Of a stretch of DNA of 64,000 bases, positions 17,205 through 25,133 are shown one piece after another. The number at the start of each line of letters is the position of its first letter. Within the stretch, counting starts at the first letter, position 1. The position numbers and the translations under genes are program-made. The notes under the pieces are model-generated. The model was not told the DNA's origin. It did not search any database and saw only the letters and a list, made by a program, of their open reading frames with translations. The DNA comes from Leifsonia sp. SCN 70-46 (GTDB taxonomy: Bacteria; Actinomycetota; Actinomycetes; Actinomycetales; Microbacteriaceae): assembly GCA_001725325.1 (NCBI GenBank), contig MEFY01000002.1, positions 871,559 through 935,558 of the forward strand, given 5' to 3'.

Positions 17205-17230
17205 ACCCTCACGACGATGTGGATCCCAGG

Positions 17231-18115
17231 ATGAACGCGATAGACCCGGTAGGACTGGCCAACACGGTCCTCGGCGGGGCCCTCCTCGGCGGGCTCATCG
17301 CCCTCAGCGCGGTCGGGCTCTCCCTCGTGCTGGGAGTCATGAAGCTCGTCAACCTCGTGCACGGGCAGGTCGTCGTGCTCGGCGCGTACCTCGCGTTCTA
17401 CCTCGCGTCGTTCTGGGGCATCAGCCCGCTCGTGGCCCTGCCCATCGTGTTCGTGCTCGGCTTCGCGTTCACGGCGCCGATCCAGCGGTTCATCCTCGAG
17501 CCCGTCGCCAAGCACGGCGAGGAGGCCGGGCTGCTCACGACGTTCGCGCTGGCGATCATCCTCGAGAACGTCTTCATCAGGCTGTTCTCGGGCGACACCC
17601 GCTCGCTCGACACCGAGTTCAGCCGCGAGACGATAGCCCTCGGTCCCGTCAACGTCCCCACGATCTACCTCATCGGCTTCGCGATCTCGCTCGCGGTGTG
17701 CCTCGCGGTGTCGGCGCTCGTGACGCGCACGTCGTTCGGCAGGTCGCTGCGGGCGAGCTCGGAAGACCCGGTCTCCGCGGCGATCGTGGGCATCCACGTG
17801 AGCCGCATCCGCTGGGCGACCTTCGCCCTCAACGGCGGGCTCTCGGCCCTCGGCGGCATCCTCATCGCCCTGTGCTTCTCGTTCACGCCGTCGTCGGGCT
17901 CCGACTACCTGCTCACGGCGTTCGCGATCATCGTGCTCGGCGGCCTCGGCAACATCATGGGCACCTTCATCGGCGGCATCGCGCTCGGCGTGCTGCAGTC
18001 GCTCGGCGCCTACTTCTTCGGCGACGGGTACCGCACCTTCGTGGGGCTCGTCATGCTCATCGTGCTCCTGGCCATCGCGCCCAACGGAATCCTCAGGCTT
18101 AGGCGGTCAGTGTGA
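17231..18115 (+). CDS. livH: LivH-type ABC permease
   Basis: About 294 aa from the ATG at 17231; a GTG at 17219 is possible, and neither has a strong ribosome site. Eight or so membrane segments, LGGALLGGLIALSAVGLSLVLG at the start and the EDPVSAAIVGIHVSRIRWATFALNGGLSALGG cytoplasmic EAA-like loop (quoted in parts) mark a LivH-family permease. The C-terminus has FAIIVLGGLGNIMGTFIGG. It forms the channel with LivM. Its stop overlaps the GTG of the next gene. Confidence 0.9.
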   Translation: MNAIDPVGLANTVLGGALLGGLIALSAVGLSLVLGVMKLVNLVHGQVVVLGAYLAFYLASFWGISPLVALPIVFVLGFAFTAPIQRFILEPVAKHGEEAGLLTTFALAIILENVFIRLFSGDTRSLDTEFSRETIALGPVNVPTIYLIGFAISLAVCLAVSALVTRTSFGRSLRASSEDPVSAAIVGIHVSRIRWATFALNGGLSALGGILIALCFSFTPSSGSDYLLTAFAIIVLGGLGNIMGTFIGGIALGVLQSLGAYFFGDGYRTFVGLVMLIVLLAIAPNGILRLRRSV

Positions 18116-19071
18116 AGAACTTCCTCAGTCGCCTCGCGACGCCCGCGCGCGTCACGTGGCGCGACTTCGCCCTCGTGGGTGTGCTCGGCGTCATCGCGTA
18201 CGCGGTGCCCTACGTGGCGGGCACCTACCAGCAGGAGGTCGGGTTCCGCATCCTGCAGCTCGGGGCGCTCGCCGCGGCCTGGAACCTCGCCGCCGGCTAC
18301 ACGGGCCTCGTCTCCCTCGGCTCCGCGGGCTTCTTCGGCCTGGGCGTCTACACCATGGCGTTCGCGAGCAACGCGGGCCTGCCGCTGCCGCTGTGCGTGC
18401 TGCTCGCCGCGATCGTCGCGTGCGTCTTCGCGATCATCGTGAGCCCCGCGCTCTTCCGCCTGCGCGGGCTGTACTTCACCGTCGGCACGCTCGCCCTCGC
18501 CGAGGCCCTGCGCATCTTCGTGCTCAACGCACCGTGGTTCGGCGGGCAGGCGGGCATCTTCCTCACGGCCCGCGCTCCCAAGGCGTTCGAGCTGTTCTGG
18601 CTCGGGCTCGTGATCGCCGTCATCGTGCTCGTCGTCGTGCTCCTCGTGCTGCGCAGCCGAATCTCGTACCGACTCCAGGCGGTGCGGGACGACGAGGATG
18701 TCGCGGCGCAGCTCGGGGTGCGCACCTTCCGCACCAAGCTCTGGGCGTTCGCCCTCTCGGGGGCGCTCATCGCCGCCATCGGATCCATCCAGGCCCTCAA
18801 CCAGGGCATCGTGCAGCCCAACGGCGCGTTCGGCATGGGCTGGACCATCGACATCGTCTCGGTGGCCATCATCGGCGGCATGGGCACCAAGGTCGGGCCG
18901 TGGGTGGGCGCGGTGTTCATCGTGCTGCTGGGCGAGGCGCTGCTGCGCTTCCCCGAGATCCACATGGCGATCGTGGGCGTCGTGCTCGTGCTCGTCATCC
19001 GGTTCATGCCCAACGGCATCTGGGGCACCCTCACCCTCGCCCTGCAGAAGAAGGAGAGGCAGTTCTCGTGA
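18112..19071 (+). CDS. livM: LivM-type ABC permease
   Basis: 319 aa, GTG start overlapping the LivH stop. Multiple membrane helices; typical LivM blocks are AAAWNLAAGYTGLVSLGSAG, then LRGLYFTVGTLALAEALRIF, VRDDEDVAAQLGVRTFRTK (coupling loop) and IIGGMGTKVGPWVGAVF. It is the partner of LivH in the membrane. The stop overlaps the start of the fused ATPase gene by 4 nt, so the complex is translationally coupled. Confidence 0.9.
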   Translation: MKNFLSRLATPARVTWRDFALVGVLGVIAYAVPYVAGTYQQEVGFRILQLGALAAAWNLAAGYTGLVSLGSAGFFGLGVYTMAFASNAGLPLPLCVLLAAIVACVFAIIVSPALFRLRGLYFTVGTLALAEALRIFVLNAPWFGGQAGIFLTARAPKAFELFWLGLVIAVIVLVVVLLVLRSRISYRLQAVRDDEDVAAQLGVRTFRTKLWAFALSGALIAAIGSIQALNQGIVQPNGAFGMGWTIDIVSVAIIGGMGTKVGPWVGAVFIVLLGEALLRFPEIHMAIVGVVLVLVIRFMPNGIWGTLTLALQKKERQFS

Positions 19072-20585
19072 CCGCCCCCGTGCTGAGCCTGCAGTCGATC
19101 ACCAAGGCGTACGGGGGCGTGCGCGCCATCGACGACCTCACCCTCGAGGTCGCCCCCGGCGAGGTGCTCGGCGTCATCGGCCCCAACGGCGCCGGCAAGA
19201 GCACGCTCGTCGGCGTGATCGGCGGAGCGCTCACGGGCTACGCCGGAACCGTCACGTTCGACGGCCGCGACATCACCAAGGTGGCCGCCGCCGACCGCGC
19301 GCGGCTCGGGATCGGGCGCACGTACCAGATCCCCCGCCCCTTCACGCGCATGACGGTCGCCGACAACGTGCGGCTCGCCGCCACCAACTCCGGCCACCAC
19401 GTGCCCGCGCGCGAGCTCGAACCGTTCGTCGCGGACATCCTCGACAGGCTCGGCCTCACGCCGTTCGCCCACGAGCTCGCGGGCAAGCTGCCGCTGCTGC
19501 GCCGCAAGCGCCTCGAGCTCGCGCGCGCCCTCGCCCTCAAGCCGCGCGTGCTGCTGCTCGACGAGATCGGCGCGGGGCTCGTGCGCTCGGAGACCGAGGA
19601 GCTCATCGCGATCATCCAGTCGCTGCGCAGCGAGGTCGAGTCGATGGTGCTCATCGAGCACGTCATGGACGTCATCTCGCGCTGCTGCGACCGCACCGCC
19701 GTGCTCGACTTCGGCAGGCTCGTGACCGTCGACGAGACGCCGAAGGTGCTCGCCGACCCCGAGGTCGCGTCGCTCTACCTGGGCTCGATCGCGGAGGGCG
19801 CCCTCGAGCCCGCGCCCAAGAGCGGCGAGCACCGCGCAGCCCTCACGTCGCTCGTGAGCGTCTCGGACGCGGCGAAGGACGCCCCGCTGCTCGCCGTCAC
19901 CGACATCTGGGTGCGCTACGGCGGGCTCAACGCGCTCAAGGGCGTCTCGCTCACGGTGCACCCGGGGGAGTGCGTGGCGCTGCTCGGCGCGAACGGCGCG
20001 GGCAAGACGACCATGGCGCGCGCGATCGCGGGCGCCCAGCCGATCTCGTCCGGGTCCATCGAGTTCGCAGGCCGGTCGACCGCGTCGCTGCGGCCCGACC
20101 AGGTAACGGCGCTCGGCATCGCCCAGTGCATGGAGGGCCGCAAGATCTTCGGCACGCTCACGATCGAGGAGAACCTCATCGCGGGCGGCCTCGACGCCCC
20201 GCGCGCGGTGAAGGCCGAGCGGCTCGAGGCGGTGTACTCGGTGTTCCCCATCCTCAAGCAGCGCCGGAGGAACTCGGGGACCGCACTCTCGGGCGGCCAG
20301 CAGCAGATGCTGGCCATCGGGCGCGCGCTCATGTCGGCGCCGACCCTCGTCGTCTTCGACGAGATCTCCCTCGGGCTCTCGCCCATCGCCGTCGACGAGG
20401 TCTATGGGGCGCTCGGGACGATCCGTGACTCGGGCGTCTCCATGATCGTCGTCGAGCAGAGCGTGGACCGGGCACTCGCGATCGCCGACCGGGCGCTCGT
20501 GCTGAGCCAGGGGGAGATCACCCTCGAGGGCAGGCCCGCCGACCTGCTCGCCGACACGAGGCTGCTCACGAGCTACCTCGGCTGA
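19068..20585 (+). CDS. Fused LivG-LivF tandem ABC ATPase
   Basis: 505 aa in one uninterrupted frame from the GTG at 19068. NBD1 (about 1-245): Walker A GPNGAGKST, Walker B VLLLDEIGAGL, and a divergent signature LPLLRRKRLELARAL in place of LSGGQ. A linker of roughly 25-30 residues follows. NBD2 (about 270-505): Walker A GANGAGKTT, LSGGQQQMLAIGRAL, VVFDEISLGLSP, as in LivF. LivG and LivF are normally separate proteins. The fusion would give a one-chain motor for LivHM. The LPLxxRKRLELA variant is, as I recall, shared by a LivG subgroup, so NBD1 need not be dead. Confidence 0.88.
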   Translation: MTAPVLSLQSITKAYGGVRAIDDLTLEVAPGEVLGVIGPNGAGKSTLVGVIGGALTGYAGTVTFDGRDITKVAAADRARLGIGRTYQIPRPFTRMTVADNVRLAATNSGHHVPARELEPFVADILDRLGLTPFAHELAGKLPLLRRKRLELARALALKPRVLLLDEIGAGLVRSETEELIAIIQSLRSEVESMVLIEHVMDVISRCCDRTAVLDFGRLVTVDETPKVLADPEVASLYLGSIAEGALEPAPKSGEHRAALTSLVSVSDAAKDAPLLAVTDIWVRYGGLNALKGVSLTVHPGECVALLGANGAGKTTMARAIAGAQPISSGSIEFAGRSTASLRPDQVTALGIAQCMEGRKIFGTLTIEENLIAGGLDAPRAVKAERLEAVYSVFPILKQRRRNSGTALSGGQQQMLAIGRALMSAPTLVVFDEISLGLSPIAVDEVYGALGTIRDSGVSMIVVEQSVDRALAIADRALVLSQGEITLEGRPADLLADTRLLTSYLG

Positions 20586-20599
20586 CCGAAGGATCCACC

Positions 20600-21286
20600 A
20601 TGCTGCTCTCCGACGCCGACCGCCTGCTCGACCCCGCGCCCATGCCGCTCGAGCTCGGCTACGAGCGGCTCGACGACGGCGTGCTGCACATCGCCGTGCG
20701 CACCGACATGCACGGTGTCACGGGGGAGCAGTTCGAGTGGTGGTTCCGCTCGCGTCCCGACACGCGGCAGTACATCTGGTGGCACCCCGTCGACCACGTG
20801 TCGAGCACGTGGGAGGGCGGCGACCTCTCCACGCACGTGGGCTCGATCCACGTCGTCACGGAGGAGTTCACGGGCGAGCCCGCGACCGACCTGCGCATCC
20901 AGTTCCGGCATCCGCGCGAGTTCTTCACCGAGGCGGCGTACGACGCGGCGGTCGCCGAGGGCCGCGTGAGCGCCGCCGTGCTCGGGCGCGTGGGCTTCGG
21001 CGCCGACGCTCCCGTCGACGGCGAGGGCCGGATCCTCGGCGGCAGGCTCCTGCACGTCGGGCGCGACACCCTGTGGGGCCTCGCGCTGCGCAGCCACTTC
21101 TTCATCGGACAGGACCTGCCCGCGCTCGGCATGAGCCCTGAGCAGGTTCGCGAGGAGGTGCCGGACGCGTTCGCGCCCGCGCTCCTGCAGCACTGCTACA
21201 ACGAGTTCACGTTCCTGTCGCGGTTCCTGCCGTCGCTCTTCATCGGCGACAACCGAGACACGCGGATGCCGCCGCTGCCGTGGTGA
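20600..21286 (+). CDS. DAPG/phloretin hydrolase (PhlG-like) family protein
   Basis: 228 aa. MPLELGYERLDDGVLHIAVR, WWFRSRPDTRQYIWWHPVDH and the C-terminal QHCYNEFTFLSRFLP match the 2,4-diacetylphloroglucinol hydrolase family. In PhlG the Zn ion is held by two His and two Glu; here the HxxxE pair (HCYNE), the WHPVDH His and an acidic EEF segment could supply these ligands. Family enzymes cleave the C-C bond of acylphloroglucinols to a phloroglucinol and an acid. It is 14 nt after the ATPase gene and in the same operon, so the importer and this enzyme probably share a substrate class. Confidence 0.8.
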   Translation: MLLSDADRLLDPAPMPLELGYERLDDGVLHIAVRTDMHGVTGEQFEWWFRSRPDTRQYIWWHPVDHVSSTWEGGDLSTHVGSIHVVTEEFTGEPATDLRIQFRHPREFFTEAAYDAAVAEGRVSAAVLGRVGFGADAPVDGEGRILGGRLLHVGRDTLWGLALRSHFFIGQDLPALGMSPEQVREEVPDAFAPALLQHCYNEFTFLSRFLPSLFIGDNRDTRMPPLPW

Positions 21287-21315
21287 GCCGGCGGCCGCCC
21301 GCGCCCGTCGCCCCC

Positions 21316-21388
21316 TGAATCGATCCAGCGGGCAGTTATGACGGGAACGATCGACGTGCTCGTCAGAACTGGCCTCTGGATCGTTTCA
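21316..21388. repeat. 27-bp imperfect inverted repeat between convergent genes
   Basis: Arms 21316-21342 and 21362-21388 are complementary at 23 of 27 positions, separated by 19 nt. Each arm contains TGAAwCGATCCAG, which resembles LacI-type operator halves. The position between two convergent stops also suits a bidirectional terminator. No LacI gene is adjacent. Confidence 0.55.
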
Positions 21389-21438
21389 GCGGGAGGGGCG
21401 GAGACGATCGCCGGGAGGAGCGGAGAGGGTGCGGGGAG

Positions 21439-22185
21439 CTAGCCGGCGCTCGACTCGAAGAGCACGCCGCGCGCGTCGACGCTGCCCTGCAGCTTCGTGA
21501 GGCGCTCGACGAAGAGCTTCCACAGCATGTCGAAGCGCTCCGTCGGTGCGACGATCGCGACGGCCTGGTCGACGCCCGCGGCGTTGCGGATGCACGTCGC
21601 GACGGCCGAGATGCCGACATCCCGCTCCTCGTGGTCGAACGCGAGGTTGTTGGCGCGCACCTCCGCGAGCTCGGCGAGGAACCTGTCGACGTCGGTGATC
21701 GTCTTGCTCGTGTGGGCCTGGAGCACGGTCGGCAGCACCTCGCGCACCTTCCAGTCGGGCAGCTGTGCGAGCAGCACCTTGCCGATGCAGCTGCCGTGCA
21801 GCGAGAAGCTCTTGCCCACCTGTGTGACCGACTGCAGCCGGGCCGTCGACGAGACCTGGTCGACCACGACGACCTCGCGGCCGCTGAAGATCGCGAGCTC
21901 GACGTTCTCGTTGACCGCGCGCGCGAGCGACGTGAGCACGGGCCGCATGCCGGCGACGAGCTGGAGGTGGCTGTTCATGCCGAACTTGAGCACGCCGGGG
22001 CCGAGCGAGTAGCCGCCGGCGCTCGAGGTGCGGATGACGAAGTACTCGCGCTCGAGCTCCTGGATGATGCGGTGGACGCTCGAGCGCGGCAGCCCGCTGC
22101 GCTGCGAGAGGTCGGTGAGCGAGAGCTGGCCGCGCCCCTCGGCGACGATGTTGAGGATGGTCGTGGCCCTGCCGAATATCGACAT
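21439..22185 (-). CDS. IclR-family transcriptional regulator
   Basis: 248 aa from the ATG at 22185, which overlaps the preceding stop (TGATG). The N-terminal winged helix SLTDLSQRSGLPRSSVHRII lies at about residues 20-40. The C-terminal effector domain includes GREVVVVDQVSS, LHGSCIGKVLLAQLP and ISAVATCIRNAAG. IclR proteins control aromatic and acid catabolism, as repressors or activators binding upstream of the -35. Here it is the last gene of a DUF3500-SnoaL-IclR operon and is the best candidate for the related sites at 15838 and 23826. Confidence 0.9.
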   Translation of the reverse strand: MSIFGRATTILNIVAEGRGQLSLTDLSQRSGLPRSSVHRIIQELEREYFVIRTSSAGGYSLGPGVLKFGMNSHLQLVAGMRPVLTSLARAVNENVELAIFSGREVVVVDQVSSTARLQSVTQVGKSFSLHGSCIGKVLLAQLPDWKVREVLPTVLQAHTSKTITDVDRFLAELAEVRANNLAFDHEERDVGISAVATCIRNAAGVDQAVAIVAPTERFDMLWKLFVERLTKLQGSVDARGVLFESSAG

Positions 22186-22571
22186 CAGCCCACCTGCCAT
22201 GTGCGCGTGACCACGAGCGTGTCGATGGCCCACGCGCCGTCGTGCTGCGACACGTGCATCTCGTACTCCCCCATCGTCGTCATCAACGGTTCGGGCGTGA
22301 ACTCCCAGCGCGTGTAGAGCGCCTGCCCCGAGTATCCCCGTTCCGTCGCGCGAACGCGAACGTTCGTGATGACGTGTCGGTGCGGCTCGGGGCGCCCCCA
22401 CAGGCCCGAGTAGTGGTCGGCGAGCTCGTCGGGGGTCGAGGCCGTGCGGGCCGGGAACGTGACCGTCGCGTGCCGGAACAGCTCGACGGCGGCCGGCACG
22501 TCCTTGGCGTCGGCGATCGCGCCGTACTCGAAGAGCAGCTGCTCGACTATCGCGCGGCCGTCGTCAGCCAC
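22185..22571 (-). CDS. SnoaL-like polyketide-cyclase-fold protein
   Basis: 128 aa. VEQLLFEYGAIADAKDVPAAVELF, TPDELADHYSGLWG, HVITNVRVRATERG and a C-terminal ID-TLVVTRTWQ strand fit the SnoaL_4/NTF2-like group often fused or linked to ring-hydroxylating systems. The chemistry is not predictable. It overlaps the DUF3500 gene by 8 nt upstream and the IclR gene by 1 nt downstream, so the three are one translational unit. Confidence 0.75.
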   Translation of the reverse strand: MADDGRAIVEQLLFEYGAIADAKDVPAAVELFRHATVTFPARTASTPDELADHYSGLWGRPEPHRHVITNVRVRATERGYSGQALYTRWEFTPEPLMTTMGEYEMHVSQHDGAWAIDTLVVTRTWQVG

Positions 22572-23781
22572 GGTGCTGCCGCACGAGGGCGCGCGCGTAG
22601 TCGTTGCCGTTGGGCGTGCGCACGATGGTGTGGATGTGGAACGGCGCGGGCTCCGTGTTGCTCAGGAACACCCCGCAGTGGTGGTCGAGCTCGAGGATGA
22701 CGACGGGGCTCTGCACCCGCAGGTAGAACACGTCGCCGGGGCCCGTGCCCCCGATCCACGAGAACCACGTGTCGCCCAGGTGCGCCTCCACCTCGCGCAC
22801 ACGCGCCTCGGCGGGGCCGGAGGGCAGGTAGTCGACGAAGTCGGCGACGAGCGCGAGCAGGTGCCCGAGCGCCTCGGCGGAGAGCTCGGACGCCCGCACG
22901 CCCTCGTAGGGGATGACGCGGTTGTCTTGGAACGCCCCTGCGAGGTGCCGCTCGTCGCCCGGGTGCACGCGGCCCTCGGGCATGGCCGGGTCCACCATCT
23001 CGTCGAACAGCACGGCCGTGGCGCGCTGCTCGGGCGTGAGCGCGGCGACGAGCGCGCGGGCGTGCGCGATGCGCGCGGCGAAGGCCGGGGCATCCTCGTC
23101 GCGCAGCTTGTCGGGCTCCGCGCCGAAGAACACGGGCGAGACGACGAGCTGGCCGCCGATCACGACGCAGTTCAGGGCCACGTGGTGGCCGAAGAGCTGC
23201 CAGCCCCACGGCTCGGTGAGCGACGGCGTGCCGTAGAGGGCGAAGTTGTAGCTGAACTCGTTCATGATGCCGTCGAGGCCCGTGAGCCCGCCGAGGTAGC
23301 CGTTGATCGACATGAGGGTGCGCACGAGGTCGTAGCCGCGCGGGCTCAGCGTGGCCTCGACTATCGCGAGCAGGTCGTCGCGCCGGGCGGGCTCGAGGAA
23401 CTCGAGGCGCAGGCCCGTGTCGTGCTGCATGAACTCCGGGTTGGCCCACGACTGCCACTCGACCGCCTCGATGCCGTAGCACAGGCGTGCGCGCCGATCC
23501 GGGTCGAGGCCGGCGAGTGCCGCCTCCGCCGCTGCCGTCATCGCCGCGACGGGGGCGCCGTCGTCGGAGGGGGAGTAGAGGTCGGGGACGATCGCGCCGT
23601 CGGACGTGATGCCGCGGAACTCGGCGCCGTACAGCGGCTGCCAGCCGCGGATGAGCTCGCCCGTGAAGCCGTCGTGCTTGGCGGCCTCGCGGTAGGAGTA
23701 CGCGTCGAGGCCGCGCAGGCCCGCGATCCGCTCGTCGTCCGCGGGGAACAGGTAGCGCCGGAAACCAGCGTCGTCGCTCAT
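22564..23781 (-). CDS. DUF3500-family protein
   Basis: 405 aa from the ATG at 23781 (GTG at 23784 also possible). The central EPWGWQLFGHHVALN and VVSPVFFGAEP blocks and the C-terminal ILELDHHCGVF, PAPFHIHTIVRTPNGNDY are the recognisable DUF3500 segments. Several conserved His (GHHV, LDHHCG, FHIH) suggest a metal site. No signal peptide is seen. The function is unknown. Gene order with SnoaL, IclR, FAH and the PhlG-like enzyme points to catabolism of a phenolic or polyketide-like compound. Confidence 0.8.
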   Translation of the reverse strand: MSDDAGFRRYLFPADDERIAGLRGLDAYSYREAAKHDGFTGELIRGWQPLYGAEFRGITSDGAIVPDLYSPSDDGAPVAAMTAAAEAALAGLDPDRRARLCYGIEAVEWQSWANPEFMQHDTGLRLEFLEPARRDDLLAIVEATLSPRGYDLVRTLMSINGYLGGLTGLDGIMNEFSYNFALYGTPSLTEPWGWQLFGHHVALNCVVIGGQLVVSPVFFGAEPDKLRDEDAPAFAARIAHARALVAALTPEQRATAVLFDEMVDPAMPEGRVHPGDERHLAGAFQDNRVIPYEGVRASELSAEALGHLLALVADFVDYLPSGPAEARVREVEAHLGDTWFSWIGGTGPGDVFYLRVQSPVVILELDHHCGVFLSNTEPAPFHIHTIVRTPNGNDYARALVRQHRG

Positions 23782-23825
23782 CACGGATTCAGTGAAGCAC
23801 GCACCCGCCGCGCTGCCGAAGCAGG

Positions 23826-23878
23826 TGTCCCGCGGAATGAGACAGCAGCTTGACCGGGCTTTTCCGCGCGATGACGCT
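23826..23878 (+). promoter_or_regulatory. Operator plus promoter for the FAH gene
   Basis: TGTCCCGCGGAATGAGACA (23826-23844) shares the TGTCCCG half-site with 15838 and is an imperfect palindrome. TTGACC (23850-23855) follows 5 bp later, then 17 bp and GACGCT (23873-23878). The spacing is identical to that at the liv-type operon. Confidence 0.5.
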
Positions 23879-23909
23879 GGGGGTTCGACACCAAGGAAGG
23901 CGCGTGGTC

Positions 23910-24785
23910 ATGAGGCTCGTCGGTGCCAGGCTCTCGGAGGGCAGCGACACGTTCGTCGCCGCGCTCACGAGCAAGGACGGTGCGGATGCCGCGCGCATCG
24001 TCACCGATCTCGACACGTTCTGGGGCTCGCCCGTCGCGGCCCTCGCCGGGTTCTCGTCGGAGGGCGGCGCGACCATCCCCCTCGACCAGCTGCAGCTCGT
24101 GCCGCCCGTGCTGCCCGGTGCGCGCGTCATCTGCATCGGCCTCAACTACCTCGCCCACGTGCGCGAGGGCAGCTACCGGGATCTCGACCTGCCCGAGTTC
24201 CCGACGATCTTCGCGCGCTGGACCTCGTCGCTCACCGTGAGCGGCGCGCCCATCCCCGTGCCCTCGAACGAGGACGGCGTCGACTGGGAGGGCGAGATCG
24301 CCGCCTTCGTCGGGCAGCCCCTCGTCGACGCCGACCCCGACACGGCCCGCTCGGCGGTCATGGGCTACGCCGTCTTCAACGACGTCACGTCGCGCCGGGC
24401 GCAGAAGCTCACGTCGCAGTGGGCCATGGGCAAGAACGGCGACAACAGCGGCCCGCTCGGCCCGCTCGTGACGGCCGACGAGGTGGGAGATCTGCGCGAC
24501 GGGCTGCGCGTGCAGACGCGCGTGAACGGCGAGACCGTGCAGGACGGCAGCACGCGCAACATGATCTACGAGCTCGGCGACGTGCTGTCGCTGCTCTCCC
24601 ACAGCTTCACCCTCTCCCCGGGCGACGTCATCTGCACGGGGACCCCGGAGGGCGTCGGCTACTCGCGCACGCCGCCGTGGCTGCTGCACCCGGGCGACGT
24701 CGTGGAGGTCGAGGTCGAGAGGCTCGGCACCATCAGCAACCCCGTGGTCGGCAATGGGGCGCGCCGCCCGGCCCTCGAGCGCTAG
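23910..24785 (+). CDS. Fumarylacetoacetate hydrolase family protein
   Basis: 291 aa from the ATG at 23910, chosen because AAGGAAGG lies 9 nt upstream. FAH blocks: VICIGLNYLAHVREG, the metal-binding DWEGEIAAFVG, GYAVFNDVTSRRAQ, and CTGTPEGVGYSRTP near the end. The family hydrolyses, decarboxylates or isomerises 1,3-diketone-like ring-cleavage products. Here it could process the product after ring hydroxylation and deacylation. It is divergent from the DUF3500 operon. Confidence 0.88.
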   Translation: MRLVGARLSEGSDTFVAALTSKDGADAARIVTDLDTFWGSPVAALAGFSSEGGATIPLDQLQLVPPVLPGARVICIGLNYLAHVREGSYRDLDLPEFPTIFARWTSSLTVSGAPIPVPSNEDGVDWEGEIAAFVGQPLVDADPDTARSAVMGYAVFNDVTSRRAQKLTSQWAMGKNGDNSGPLGPLVTADEVGDLRDGLRVQTRVNGETVQDGSTRNMIYELGDVLSLLSHSFTLSPGDVICTGTPEGVGYSRTPPWLLHPGDVVEVEVERLGTISNPVVGNGARRPALER

Positions 24786-25075
24786 GCCTCGGCGGGCTCC
24801 GCGGTGAGCAGCATGCCCGCCGCCGTGAACGACGCCTCGAGCTCCTTGATCCAGCGCTCGTTGATGGTGTCGGCGACGCTCGACGCATAGGTGATGACGA
24901 GCGGGATGCGCGCGTCGAGCCAGACCTGGATGGGCTCCGCCCGTTCCGTGAGGATGTTGAGCGCGAAGCGCTGGTGCTCGCGGAGCTTGCGCGCGAGCAC
25001 GACGTGGAGGTGCTCGAGGGTGCGGTCGGGCAGCGCGATCGGCGGCTGCTCCGCGTCGTACTTCAGGGTTCCCAC
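24782..25075 (-). CDS. DUF7882-like small protein
   Basis: 97 aa from a GTG at 25075; an ATG at 25093 would add six residues. The pattern VGTLKYDAEQPPIALPDRTLEHLHVVLARKLRE (quoted here as a pattern over residues 1-34) with a later IWL/VWLDARIPLVITY strand and a final INERWIKELEASF helix matches a family of ~100-aa proteins that I know mainly from Microbacteriaceae and relatives. The function is unknown. The end overlaps the FAH stop by 4 bp (convergent). Confidence 0.6.
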   Translation of the reverse strand: MGTLKYDAEQPPIALPDRTLEHLHVVLARKLREHQRFALNILTERAEPIQVWLDARIPLVITYASSVADTINERWIKELEASFTAAGMLLTAEPAEA

Positions 25076-25133
25076 ACGCCAAGCATGCAGCATCCTGGCT
25101 GGGAAATCACTCGCGTTACACGACAATGGTGCA

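Noticed and set aside
19865-19885. Possible separate livF start inside the fused ATPase
   Set aside because: There is no stop codon before it and no clear ribosome site, so a single fused protein is the simpler reading; internal initiation remains possible.
21316-21388. Inverted repeat as a MITE or IS end
   Set aside because: Total length is 73 bp with no flanking target duplication that I could see and no transposase.
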